Assembly (NCBI GenBank): GCA_030156535.1
Contig: JASGMJ010000001.1
Location: forward strand, 124,001-188,000
Direction of reading: 5' to 3'
From: Candidatus Sumerlaeota bacterium
GTDB taxonomy: Bacteria > Sumerlaeota > Sumerlaeia > SLMS01 > JAHLLQ01
Length of the DNA: 64,000 nt
Part shown: piece by piece, positions 17,492-26,183 of the stretch
Numbering within the stretch: position 1 is the first letter of the stretch
Layout of the letters: every line of letters begins with the position of its first letter
Translations under genes and position numbers: made by a program
Notes under the pieces: model-generated
Databases searched by the model: none
The model's input: only the letters and a program-made list of their open reading frames with translations
What the model was told of the DNA's origin: nothing

Positions 17492-19483
17492 TTACTCGCT
17501 GTAATCCTGGACCTTGACCCGGGAGTCATTGATTTCGCCCGGGGACTTGCGGGTCCGGACTTCGTCGAAGTAGAAGTCGGGCAGATCCCAGTTGTAGTCG
17601 ATCTTCTCGTACATCGCCTTCTCCAGGGCCGTGGGTTCCGGGTCCTTGAGAATATGAGGCGTGATGAACAGGAAAAGATCAAGTTTCTGCTGGCGGTTAC
17701 TACTGCCCTTGAAGAGCCAACCGAGGATCGGAGCGCGCAACAGCCAGGGAGTTCCCTGTTCGGAAGAAAGCGCCTCGAACTGGCGCAGTCCGCCAAGAAC
17801 CACCGTCTGGTCGTCCTTCACCGTTACCGACGTGCTGGTGAAACGCTCATCTACAATGGGGACGCCAGTGGCTTCGTCATTGCCCACGAGGATTTTTTGC
17901 TCCGTTTCCAGCACCATGGTGACGTGGCCGTTGTTTGTGATCCGAGGTGTCACGTCAACCCGCGTGCCGACGTCGGAAAACTTCACCGTAGCCACCGAGC
18001 CGGTGTCCGTGTTGACGGCATCGCGGTAGGGGATCTGGCGTTTGATTTCGATGCTTGCGGGGATGTTGTTGAGCGAGAGAATTGTCGGCGTGGCCAGCGT
18101 CACCGCTTCGTTGCGTTCTTCCAGAGCCTGGATGCGGGCCGCCACGTCGAAATTCTCTCCGAAGATACCGATGTCCTCGTTGATCGTTGCATCAAGCGCT
18201 GCATTCTGGATGTTGCTGATGCCGATGCTTGCGGTGGACTCCGGCGCCGTGCCTCCCACGGCATTCTGGGTGGCAATCGTGTTCTGGCTGGTGATGTCCC
18301 AGCGGAAGCCCAATTGGCGGCGGGCGCTTTCGCTGATGTCGATCAGGCGCGCCTCCATGCGCACCTGCTTCTCCGGCACGTCGAGGCGATAGACGAGTTC
18401 CTGAATCTGGCCGAGGTTTTCAGGCACATCCTGAACGATCAGGATGTTCGACTGGATGGAGAACTCCGCAGTGCCGTCAGCGCTGAGGAAGGGGTCGATC
18501 ACGGCCGAAACATCGCCGGCATCGAGCCAGTTGATCGCGATTGCCCGTGTCTCGAGTTCCTTTTCGCTGCCACGAACTTCGGAGCGCGGAACGATGCGGA
18601 GAATTCCGCCCTGCTCGATCTTGTACGCCAGATCATTGGACTTGAGCAACGCGTCCAACGCATCGCCGAGGCGCACGTTGTTGAGGCTGACCGTCACTGA
18701 GCCGCGCACCTGGCCCGGTGTCATGATGATGTTCAGCTTCAGCTTTGCAGCGATGGAGCGGATGATGTTCTGGAGATCCGCGTCCTTGAAGTCGATGTCC
18801 ACATGGCGGTCGAGGAGGTCCTGGGTGGCAAGCATCCCAAGGTCAGCAATTCCCGTTGCCTGCGCACGCTTCTCTTCCGTGGTGAGATCAGGCGGAACAT
18901 AGAAGGAGGAGAAGGCGTTGGGAGCGCCGGCGGTGGACTGACCCGCGCCTGTATCCGGTGCATCGGCGGAACCGAAGTCGCCGGTGAGCAGCGCCTCGAT
19001 GTCCTCGTTGGAGAGCAGAATGCGGCTCTGCTGTTTCGCGGCAGACGATGCTTTGACGGCCGGAGCGGCAGTTGCCGCGTCCAGACTGATCGTGAGCCAG
19101 CGAGGCGTGGAGACGACCGAAGGCTTCTGCCACGACTTCAGATTGATGGTGAGCTGAAGGCCGTCGCGTCCGTCGTTGAGCGTCACGGGGGTGACGCGGA
19201 CGTTGCGAATCGCCGAACTCGCCGAAGTATCGAGGTCGGGAATCCCTGCGGAGCCCAAGGCTGCTTCCGGGATTTTGACGACCAACTGCCGGGCCGAGGG
19301 GAACTCGTGAAGTTCCACGGCGCCGGGTTCGCTCCAGCGGAGCCTGATGCGTTCCTGCTGCTGGGTCTGCTGCAGGTCCCACGCATCGATGGTGGGACCC
19401 GCCCACGCCGCTGCGGACGTGAGGGCGATTGCCCCCAGTACGGCGGCCAGACGGGTCGACGGAGAGGCTGTGCGGGACACCAT
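17492..19483 (-). CDS. pilQ: PilQ, type IV pilus secretin
   Basis: The 663-residue product has a signal peptide followed by an AMIN domain (about 33-145), which binds peptidoglycan. An STN/secretin N0-like domain comes next (DIDFKDADLQNIIRSIAAKL, about 228-310), then a NolW-type N1 domain (AIAINWLDAGDVSAVID). The C-terminal secretin beta-barrel has VTLATPTILSLNN, 'VGTRVDVTPRI' and 'PILGWLFKGSS' with FLFITPHIL. It forms the outer-membrane gate for the pilus. Start choice: ATG at 19483, with AAGGAG six bases upstream; an ATG at 19525 adds a polar leader before the signal peptide. It is the last gene of pilM-N-O-P-Q and is followed by a terminator. Confidence 0.93.
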   Translation of the reverse strand: MVSRTASPSTRLAAVLGAIALTSAAAWAGPTIDAWDLQQTQQQERIRLRWSEPGAVELHEFPSARQLVVKIPEAALGSAGIPDLDTSASSAIRNVRVTPVTLNDGRDGLQLTINLKSWQKPSVVSTPRWLTISLDAATAAPAVKASSAAKQQSRILLSNEDIEALLTGDFGSADAPDTGAGQSTAGAPNAFSSFYVPPDLTTEEKRAQATGIADLGMLATQDLLDRHVDIDFKDADLQNIIRSIAAKLKLNIIMTPGQVRGSVTVSLNNVRLGDALDALLKSNDLAYKIEQGGILRIVPRSEVRGSEKELETRAIAINWLDAGDVSAVIDPFLSADGTAEFSIQSNILIVQDVPENLGQIQELVYRLDVPEKQVRMEARLIDISESARRQLGFRWDITSQNTIATQNAVGGTAPESTASIGISNIQNAALDATINEDIGIFGENFDVAARIQALEERNEAVTLATPTILSLNNIPASIEIKRQIPYRDAVNTDTGSVATVKFSDVGTRVDVTPRITNNGHVTMVLETEQKILVGNDEATGVPIVDERFTSTSVTVKDDQTVVLGGLRQFEALSSEQGTPWLLRAPILGWLFKGSSNRQQKLDLFLFITPHILKDPEPTALEKAMYEKIDYNWDLPDFYFDEVRTRKSPGEINDSRVKVQDYSE

Positions 19484-19551
19484 GTTCGCTCCTTTGCGTT
19501 GCTCGGCACGTCGGTTTGTACTCATGGATCAGCCCTTCTGGTTTGGAGGTC

Positions 19552-20433
19552 TCAGTATGGCTGGACCGGTACGCGGAACTCGCGGTCCTGATACTCGTAA
19601 ATCACCTGCTGGGGGAGGATGTCCTTGAGGACAACCGTGGGAAAGCGCTCGATGCGATCTCCACGCTTGAGAAGGAAATCGCCCACGAGAACGATGGACT
19701 CGCTCGGGGATTCGCGGTCGAGCAGAATTCCCGAGGTATTGCGCTTGATCCACTCGGGGAGACGAATTTCCTCCCCTCCCGGCATCTGTGAATCCGCACC
19801 CATCAGATCGTCATCGGATGCCAGGGGCTTGGCGATGAAGCTCTCGATCTCCGAAGTCAGCTTGCCGATTTCCGGCGCCGACTCGGTGTCCGGGTACTGC
19901 TCCTGAAGTTCATGCAGGATACCAAGGGCGGTTTCGGCCGGCTCCTTGGTCTTGTTGTTGCGCGCCTGCTCCAGCAGCCGCTTGGCGTCGGCCAGTTTTT
20001 CCTTAACGACGATTTGCTGCCGCACCCAGGGGATGATCATCGGATCGACGCCCACGGGAATGTAGACGAACTTGGGCTTGGAGCCGAGGAGTGCCTCGCG
20101 GATTTCAGGCGAAGAAAAGATCGACTCGGGATTGAGAGGATCCTCGTCCGCTTCCCGCTTGAGGCGCGCGGTGGGGGGGAGTTGAATCAGGTTCTCAATG
20201 TCTTGCACGGTGGTGCCGATTTCCTCAAAGCCAAAGGCCGTAGGTTCCTCGAGGTCAGGCTGTTCGGCATTGGCGCCTTCCGTGTATTCCTCCCCTTCCG
20301 TTGTGTAGTCGTCCATGGCTTCCTGGTCGTCGAGCATCACGCCTTCGGTGTCCTGTGCGGACAACGTGGTGTGGAGGCTCGTGCCGAGCAGCAGGCCAAG
20401 TCCGAGAAGAAGGGATGTGTGGCGGAGCTTCAT
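19552..20433 (-). CDS. PilP-position pilus assembly protein (divergent)
   Basis: The 293-residue product lies between pilO and pilQ, where pilP normally sits. It has a cleavable signal peptide (about 1-28), but no lipobox cysteine. Canonical PilP is a lipoprotein of about 170-180 residues, so this is longer and anchored differently. Residues about 30-75 are very acidic; a helical middle part (about 110-190) contains VVKEKLADAKRLLEQARNNK. The C-terminal 70 residues (SGILLDRESPSESIVLVGDFLLKRGDRIERFPT...VIYEYQDREFRVPV) form a small beta domain resembling the homology region that PilP uses to contact PilQ. AAAGGA lies 9 bases before the chosen ATG. The assignment rests mainly on position and the C-terminal beta domain. 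Confidence 0.6.
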   Translation of the reverse strand: MKLRHTSLLLGLGLLLGTSLHTTLSAQDTEGVMLDDQEAMDDYTTEGEEYTEGANAEQPDLEEPTAFGFEEIGTTVQDIENLIQLPPTARLKREADEDPLNPESIFSSPEIREALLGSKPKFVYIPVGVDPMIIPWVRQQIVVKEKLADAKRLLEQARNNKTKEPAETALGILHELQEQYPDTESAPEIGKLTSEIESFIAKPLASDDDLMGADSQMPGGEEIRLPEWIKRNTSGILLDRESPSESIVLVGDFLLKRGDRIERFPTVVLKDILPQQVIYEYQDREFRVPVQPY

Positions 20434-20488
20434 GGCTGGCGTTCCTTTGCGATCATGTCGGCTCAAACGGTGGCTTGCGGAGCGTATA

Positions 20489-21046
20489 TCAGCCCGCCTC
20501 GAACATGAACGTGGAGATGCGCACGTTCATTGGGTGGATCGTGGGACGGTTGTTGTTGTTATCCAGCGTGAACTCGCTGACGCGGAGGAAACGCTCGGGA
20601 TGGCATTCGATCAGATTGATGAACTGTCCGAACTCGTGATAGCGGGCAGAGCCCTTCACGACGTAGGGAATCTCGTTGTACATCGAGCGCGTCACCGTGG
20701 ATTCCTTCTCGATGCGGCTGAAGCTGACGTTCGTCTTCTGGAGGCTGTCGCGAAGGAGTTCCAGGAACTGAATGGCCTGGGGATCGCTGGGCAGGCGCTT
20801 CTTGGCGATTTCAACGCGTTCCTGGAGACGGGCAAGTTCCTCATCGTTGTTGATGAACTCGCGCATCTGGCGGATGTCCTTCTCCAGATTCGCGATCTCG
20901 GTTTCCTTCTTGGCTGCATCCTTCTTCGCAGCAGCAACATCAGCCTTGAAGAACATGAACTGGAAGTAAATCGTGAAGGCCAACAGGATGCCGCAGAAGA
21001 GCAGGCCAACAATGAGAACCTGCTTTTGTTTTTCTGTGAACTGCAT
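20489..21046 (-). CDS. pilO: PilO, type IV pilus inner-membrane alignment protein
   Basis: The 185-residue product has a short cytoplasmic N terminus and one membrane helix (about 10-32). A coiled coil (about 35-90: AAKKDAAKKETEIANLEKDIRQMREF) leads to a small ferredoxin-like domain containing the conserved YHEFGQFINLIECHPERFLRVSEF segment. It pairs with PilN to connect the inner-membrane platform to PilP and PilQ. It is in an operon with pilN (48 bp gap) and the pilP-position gene (55 bp gap). Confidence 0.88.
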   Translation of the reverse strand: MQFTEKQKQVLIVGLLFCGILLAFTIYFQFMFFKADVAAAKKDAAKKETEIANLEKDIRQMREFINNDEELARLQERVEIAKKRLPSDPQAIQFLELLRDSLQKTNVSFSRIEKESTVTRSMYNEIPYVVKGSARYHEFGQFINLIECHPERFLRVSEFTLDNNNNRPTIHPMNVRISTFMFEAG

Positions 21047-21094
21047 GGGTTTATCCTCGCTTGGCGGAAAGGCCTCTTGTCTCGTGGTCGAAGG

Positions 21095-21886
21095 TCACTT
21101 GCTTGCTGTGCTGCCCGCGCTGCTGGTTGATTCTGCCGTAACGGGGCGGCTCACCATGTAGAAGCGGAAACGCGTAACGGGGCGGCCACCGACCTGTGCC
21201 TGATCGAACGGGTCGAACAGGATGTTCGGCGTCATGGAATCCATGAAGCTGACTTCCTGGTTGTTGAAGGGCGTAACGACCTTTTCCTCTTCCAGGTTGT
21301 TGTAGAACTGGATGATGAGGTCGAGGCGCTGGTCGCTCGTGCCGTCAGACTTGTAGGAAACACCGTCAAGCTGCAGCTTCTGCTTGATGACGGGGGTGTA
21401 CTCGCGGGTTGGGGACTTGCCCTTCTTCCCAGCCTGTACCCACTTTTGGTACCGCTGGCGCGATTCCTTTGTTTCGACTTCCTTGACGTCTTCGGTCACG
21501 CCGATTTTGGTCAGATAAACGCCATCGGGGAGATAGGCCGGCAGGATATTGAGCTTTTCCGCCCAATAAAGGCGGCCCTCCGGTGGGTCGAGAACCTGAA
21601 GGACGCGGTCCTGCTTGCGCAGGATGTCGAGGTTTTCACGCAGCTCGGTATATTCGCGTTCGAGCGTCGATTTCTCGGTCTTCGTCTTTGTCAGTTCATC
21701 GGTCACTTCTGCCAGATGACGCTCGGCACTCAGCTTCTGGGAGAAGAAGAAGCCGAACACGCCGAATGTTATAAGCAAGGCCAGAAGGAGGATGAATGTG
21801 ACGGCAACCGTGCCCCCCTGCGGGGTTGCGGCTTTTGAGGCGGCTTTGCCGCCTGACTGCTGGGGAAGGAGATTGATCCGGATCAT
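21095..21886 (-). CDS. pilN: PilN, type IV pilus inner-membrane alignment protein
   Basis: The 263-residue product opens with the PilN signature MIRINLLPQ, which binds the PilM groove. A membrane helix (about 26-48) follows, then a coiled coil (about 50-95). The periplasmic part starts around WAEKLNILPAYLPDGVYLTKI. It is longer than typical PilN (about 200 residues), with an insertion at about 130-175 (KESRQRYQKWVQAGKKGKS). It lies 6 bp after the pilM stop, so the two are tightly coupled. Confidence 0.9.
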   Translation of the reverse strand: MIRINLLPQQSGGKAASKAATPQGGTVAVTFILLLALLITFGVFGFFFSQKLSAERHLAEVTDELTKTKTEKSTLEREYTELRENLDILRKQDRVLQVLDPPEGRLYWAEKLNILPAYLPDGVYLTKIGVTEDVKEVETKESRQRYQKWVQAGKKGKSPTREYTPVIKQKLQLDGVSYKSDGTSDQRLDLIIQFYNNLEEEKVVTPFNNQEVSFMDSMTPNILFDPFDQAQVGGRPVTRFRFYMVSRPVTAESTSSAGSTASK

Positions 21887-21892
21887 CGGGTG

Positions 21893-23035
21893 TTACACCA
21901 CCTTTCTCAGCGCGAGGCCGATGCCCACGGCGAGATGCTCTTTGGCATCGTTGAATTGCTGCTGCCCGAGTCCCGGCCCAAGGGAAATGCCGCGAAGCGG
22001 GTCGAACACTTCGACGTTCAGTTCCAGTTCCGAGGACAGATAGGCTGCCAGGTTTGCCATGCGGGAAGAGCCGCCCCCGATTACCAGATTCTGGACGGTG
22101 GCTCCGCCCGACTGGTTTTCGAAGAACTGCACCGACCGGCGAATCTCGCCGATCAGATTCGTCAGGACGTTGCGGATGGCCTTCTGGGAGCCGGAATCGA
22201 GCCCCTCATCGTCCATGTCCGATCCGGTCATGCGCTGCACCGTGCCGCGAATCGAGCTGATCAGCGAGCTTTCTTCTTCTTCTGTCGGTTCCTTGGTTTC
22301 CGGCGTGGGGGCCCCGAGGGTCCTCTTGAGGTCCTCGGCCTTGCCGTTGGTCACGCCAGTCTTCTGGGCGATCGCGGTGGTGATGGCGTCGCCCGCGACG
22401 TTGATGTCGCGGGCAAAGCGTGAGGTGCCGCCCACGTAGATGTTGATGTTGGTGATCTGGGCTCCGACGTTGACCAGAGCCACGCAATCCTGATGCGACG
22501 GCCGGTAGACGGCCTCGAAGCAGTTGAGGAACGCAAACGAGTCCACGTCCACGATCACAGGGGTCAGGCCGGTTGCCTTCACGACCTCCAAGTGGTCGTT
22601 GACGAGGTCCTTCTTTGCGGCGACGAGAAGGACGTCAACTTTGCCTTCAGCGCTTGAGGTTCCGAGAATCACGGAGTCGAGGTTCACCTCGTCGATGTGA
22701 AACGGAATGTATTCTTCGGCTTCCCACCGCAGAGCGTTCTTCAGTTCCTGCTCCGGCATCTGGGGGAGTTGAATGTAACGCACAATGATCGACTCGCCGC
22801 TGACGGCGGAGACGCAATGCTTCGCGGAGATCTTTCCGTCATTCAGGGCCCGTTGAACGGCCTGAATCTTCAGTTGCCGCGGATCCCCCGATGCCGCCGT
22901 TCTGTCGCCGTTGGGATAGATGTCCGCGACGCCGAAACGCTCCAGTTCCAGGGTGTTCCCTTTTTTCTTGAGTTGGACGGCCTTGACCTTGTGCGATCCA
23001 ATGTCCAGTCCAACTACGGCTTTTGACCCAAACAT
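21893..23035 (-). CDS. pilM: PilM, type IV pilus assembly ATPase-fold protein
   Basis: The product is about 380 residues, an actin/FtsA-like fold. Visible motifs: VVGLDIGSHKVKAVQLKK (phosphate 1), 'VNVGAQITNINIY' (phosphate 2) and LVIGGGSSRMANLAAYLSSEL (adenosine). The segment RWEAEEYIPFHIDEVNLD is typical of PilM. It is the cytoplasmic base of the PilM-N-O-P-Q complex. It carries an acidic insertion at about 240-265 (TPETKEPTEEEESS). ATG at 23035 is chosen because GGAAAGAG lies upstream and the protein begins at the family start MFGSK. It is the first gene of the operon. Confidence 0.92.
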   Translation of the reverse strand: MFGSKAVVGLDIGSHKVKAVQLKKKGNTLELERFGVADIYPNGDRTAASGDPRQLKIQAVQRALNDGKISAKHCVSAVSGESIIVRYIQLPQMPEQELKNALRWEAEEYIPFHIDEVNLDSVILGTSSAEGKVDVLLVAAKKDLVNDHLEVVKATGLTPVIVDVDSFAFLNCFEAVYRPSHQDCVALVNVGAQITNINIYVGGTSRFARDINVAGDAITTAIAQKTGVTNGKAEDLKRTLGAPTPETKEPTEEEESSLISSIRGTVQRMTGSDMDDEGLDSGSQKAIRNVLTNLIGEIRRSVQFFENQSGGATVQNLVIGGGSSRMANLAAYLSSELELNVEVFDPLRGISLGPGLGQQQFNDAKEHLAVGIGLALRKVV

Positions 23036-23390
23036 GGCCTGTCTCTTTCCATGGGGATTATCGCCCGAGTTTCGATGCAACACGTCAGGCTGGAGGGCGA
23101 GCCCGTGAATCCTTGTTCAGTATTCCCGGAAGTGTCGCTCAACGCAACCGGCCCTGCTCGACCGTCTGGTTCCTTGTGCTATTCCACTTCGAGAACCGTT
23201 CCGGTGCAATGGCTTTTTCGTATTTGATGCGACCCTTTTCTTATGATGTCGGAAGTTCTACTCAAACTTTTCCGGTAGCGGCGAAGAGTGCCGCAAGGAA
23301 AATCAACACCTCTGGGGAAGCTGTGAGGAGTTGCCCGTGTGATTCAGTACACCCGATAGTCCTTTATCGCCTTCAGAAAGCCCCGCCCTT
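23036..23390. other. Divergent intergenic region upstream of pilM
   Basis: This 355-base spacer shows no convincing gene. Its middle (about 23210-23275) is AT-rich compared with its surroundings. A weak minus-strand promoter candidate for pilM is TTGAGT (23260-23265) with TAAGAA (23238-23243) and a 16-base spacer. Confidence 0.35.
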
Positions 23391-24962
23391 ATGTCGCCAA
23401 TCTCTTCTGAGCAGAATTTCGCCAGCAGGCACGTAAGCCTTCTCATTCCTGCTCTTCTCTTGCTCCTAATCCTCCTGCCTGGCTTGCCCGGCAGAGGTAT
23501 CAGGCTTCACGATGAGGGGCACTTCCTACTGGCTGCCAATACAGTAAGCCAAGGCATTTCTGGCATTATTGCGGGCAAAAGTCTCTCGGAAATTCGCGAT
23601 GAGATTCATCGCACGGGCGGGACACTCTATTTCACGGCAAAGCCAGGCTATATCGGAATGTTGGCATTAGCCGGGATGCTTCCCGGGGGGCTGACGGCGG
23701 TGAAGGCCAACTCCTTGTGCCTTGCGGCCGCGCTGCTGCTTCTCTGGGCGGTTCACTCTTTGGCGTTTCGGCGCGGCGGGGCTCCGGCGGCATTTTGCGC
23801 CGGGCTTCTGCTCGTAATTTCCCCCTTAACTCTGAACTTCTCCTCCCACGCGCTTGGTGTGATCCCCGGACTGGCCCTTGTTTTTGGCGGCGTGGCCGCG
23901 TTGGACGCGCGTCGGGAATCAGGCGTCTTGGCGTTCTTGGGGGGGATTCTGGCTTTTCTGGGGGTTGCCTGCCACTACAACCTCGTCCCACTGGTGGCTG
24001 CTCTCGGTTGTGGATTCGTGCCGCTTGTCCGGCGGCGCATTTTGCTGGCGGCTGTGGGCGGTTTTTTGGGTGCGGCTGTTCTGCTGCAGGCAGGGAGCAT
24101 GGTGGCGGACGTGGCTTTGGAGAGTGCGTATCCAGATTTTCGGTCCTATGCCGGGGAACTCCATCACAACTTCTTCGCTGCCCAAGTGCAGACAGAAGAC
24201 GGCGGAAAGTCAGTGGAGGCAAGCATTCCGCCGGGGCGCCGGGATGGTGTCCGCGGAAACGGTTGGCGGGAGTGGATTTGGGTGGGCAGGACCGTGTTTT
24301 TGGGGTTCGGGGCGGCATTTTTATTCGGAGTCGCCGGATCCGTTATCCTCTGGCGGACCCGCGAGAAAGGCGATTGGAGCGCCCTACCGCTGGTCTTGGC
24401 GGCAGGTGTTCCTCTCGTGCTTTGGTCGGTCTATCCGTGGAAAGTGGAGCGCGCCCTCGTAACGGCTCTTCCCGGCCTGTGCCTGTTGGCAGGGGGTGGG
24501 TATGCCGTGGCGGTGGAGCGCTGGCCGCGCTGGCGGTTGGCGCTGATCGTTTGTGTCGGGCTGGCAGGCGGGGGCTCGCTGATGGTCGGCATCCGGCGCG
24601 AGCTGCCGCCAGCCTCTCCCTACGCGGCCACGGTGGAGCGCTATGCCGCGTGGCTGGAGCAAGCGCCTCCGCAGGCGTTTACGGCGCGCTCCTTCCACTG
24701 GCGCCTCGCTCCTGTCTGGAAATGGTATCTCGGCCCCGAGCGGGCGAACCGGGGCCTCCCCGTTCCGGGAGTGGACTTCGCTTCGGACGCTCTACCCCTT
24801 GTTGCTGTTCTCGACAAGGAAAGCGATATCCCTGATCCGAATTTCGCAGGCCAGCTTCCCGAGTTCCGTGCCGCCATTCCTCTTCCCGGGTCCTTGATGG
24901 CGCCGGATTCCGAGGCGGCTGGCGTTTTCCTGATCCGCAAGAGGGATGCAGTGATTCCTTGA
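23391..24962 (+). CDS. Multi-pass membrane protein, possible GT-C (GT39-like) glycosyltransferase
   Basis: The 523-residue product has an N-terminal membrane helix and about ten further hydrophobic segments, then a soluble C-terminal part (about 410-523). The first extracytoplasmic loop contains LHDEGHFLLAA, in the place where GT-C enzymes have their acidic DE catalytic pair. This layout resembles ArnT/GT39 family transferases that use polyprenyl-linked sugars. Overall similarity is too weak to be sure. If correct, it would modify glycans, lipids or proteins in the periplasm. It stands alone, divergent from pilM, with a 90-base gap before the next gene. The start ATG has only a weak upstream AGAAAG. 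Confidence 0.45.
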   Translation: MSPISSEQNFASRHVSLLIPALLLLLILLPGLPGRGIRLHDEGHFLLAANTVSQGISGIIAGKSLSEIRDEIHRTGGTLYFTAKPGYIGMLALAGMLPGGLTAVKANSLCLAAALLLLWAVHSLAFRRGGAPAAFCAGLLLVISPLTLNFSSHALGVIPGLALVFGGVAALDARRESGVLAFLGGILAFLGVACHYNLVPLVAALGCGFVPLVRRRILLAAVGGFLGAAVLLQAGSMVADVALESAYPDFRSYAGELHHNFFAAQVQTEDGGKSVEASIPPGRRDGVRGNGWREWIWVGRTVFLGFGAAFLFGVAGSVILWRTREKGDWSALPLVLAAGVPLVLWSVYPWKVERALVTALPGLCLLAGGGYAVAVERWPRWRLALIVCVGLAGGGSLMVGIRRELPPASPYAATVERYAAWLEQAPPQAFTARSFHWRLAPVWKWYLGPERANRGLPVPGVDFASDALPLVAVLDKESDIPDPNFAGQLPEFRAAIPLPGSLMAPDSEAAGVFLIRKRDAVIP

Positions 24963-25052
24963 CCCCATGGGGCACGGTGGAAAGCCTAGGTTTTTGAATC
25001 CGCAAGCAGATCGACTTCGGCGGATTGCAACTGCTAATGAGGTGATTTCCCT

Positions 25053-26012
25053 TTGGTGTCGAGCGAATCGGCCGCGCTCAACGCGGCCTCCGGGGCGCTT
25101 CCCCGCGAGAACTGGCGGCTTCGCTATCCCGCCTTGGCGCGCTTTGCACGAAGCGCGATCTCTGTCTCGGCGCTGTGCTGTATCCTTTTCATTCTCTTTG
25201 CCACGCTCTTTGGCCCCCCTCTCTGGGGCGTTGATCCCATTGCCCAGGACTTCGCCCTGATCGGCGATCCTCAGGGGCCGACCGCCGCGCACCCCATGGG
25301 GACGGACTTCCATGGGCGCGACCTGCTTGCCCGGGTGCTGCTCGGTGCCCGCATCAGCATCAGTGTCGGCATCATGTCGATGTGCATCAACCTGCTGATC
25401 GGCGTCACCGTCGGGACGCTGGCCGCGTGGTTTGGAGGCTGGTTCGACCTGATGGTGATGCGGATTGTGGACGCGCTGTACAGTATTCCGCTTCTGCTGA
25501 TCGTCATTCTGCTCCAGATTTTCGTCAAACCGATCATGGAGGCGTTGATTCCCGCGGATGCCAATGTCCCGCTGATGTTCACGCCCGATCTCATCAGTAT
25601 CTACCTTGCGCTGGGAGTGGCGAACTGGCTGACGATGGCGCGGCTGGCGCGAGCCGAGGTGCTCAACCAGGCCGGGCGCGACTATGTTTCGGCGGCCCGC
25701 AGTCTGGGGGCAGGGAACGTGCGCATCCTGACGCGGCACGTTCTGCCGAACTGCATGGCCCCCCTGGTGGTGGCCGCCACGCTGGCGATTCCCGAGGCCA
25801 TCTACGTCGAGGCGTTCCTGTCGTTCATCGGCCTGGGCGTTTCGCCCCCTCTGGCGTCCTGGGGCTCGTTGGCATCGGACGCGGTGAGGAGCATCGGTGA
25901 GTCGCCCCACGAGCTTCTGTTTCCGGCTCTCGCGATCAGTTTCACCATGCTGGCCTTCATTCTCTTTGGCGACGGCCTGCGCGACGCTCTCGACCCCTCG
26001 GCAAAGCGGTAG
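25053..26012 (+). CDS. ABC transporter permease, DppC/OppC family
   Basis: The 319-residue product has six predicted membrane helices and the hallmarks of the C-type permease of peptide and nickel ABC importers. These are the HPMGTDFHGRDLLARVLLGARISI segment after the first helix, an EAA-type loop (EVLNQAGRDYVSAARSLGAG) and the ending 'LFGDGLRDALDP'. It forms the inner-membrane channel with a DppB-type partner. No partner permease, ATPase or binding protein is adjacent. The start is TTG at 25053 or GTG at 25056; GAGGTG lies 8-11 bases upstream. It is 171 bp before the amino-acid catabolic operon, so a role in supplying that pathway is possible but unproven. Confidence 0.85.
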   Translation: MVSSESAALNAASGALPRENWRLRYPALARFARSAISVSALCCILFILFATLFGPPLWGVDPIAQDFALIGDPQGPTAAHPMGTDFHGRDLLARVLLGARISISVGIMSMCINLLIGVTVGTLAAWFGGWFDLMVMRIVDALYSIPLLLIVILLQIFVKPIMEALIPADANVPLMFTPDLISIYLALGVANWLTMARLARAEVLNQAGRDYVSAARSLGAGNVRILTRHVLPNCMAPLVVAATLAIPEAIYVEAFLSFIGLGVSPPLASWGSLASDAVRSIGESPHELLFPALAISFTMLAFILFGDGLRDALDPSAKR

Positions 26013-26183
26013 GCAGCGATCAAGCCCCCGCAATCGGTCTCTCTTCGGCACGCCCGTCCCAGGGCGTGAGCCAATCGACAAGAACGAGGGTAATCTCTTG
26101 CGGTCGCACAGGATTTCCGCTAGCCGAAACGCGCGCGCCGGTTGAACCGCACCGCGCCTTCTTTGCGTGAAAGGACAGGTGGC

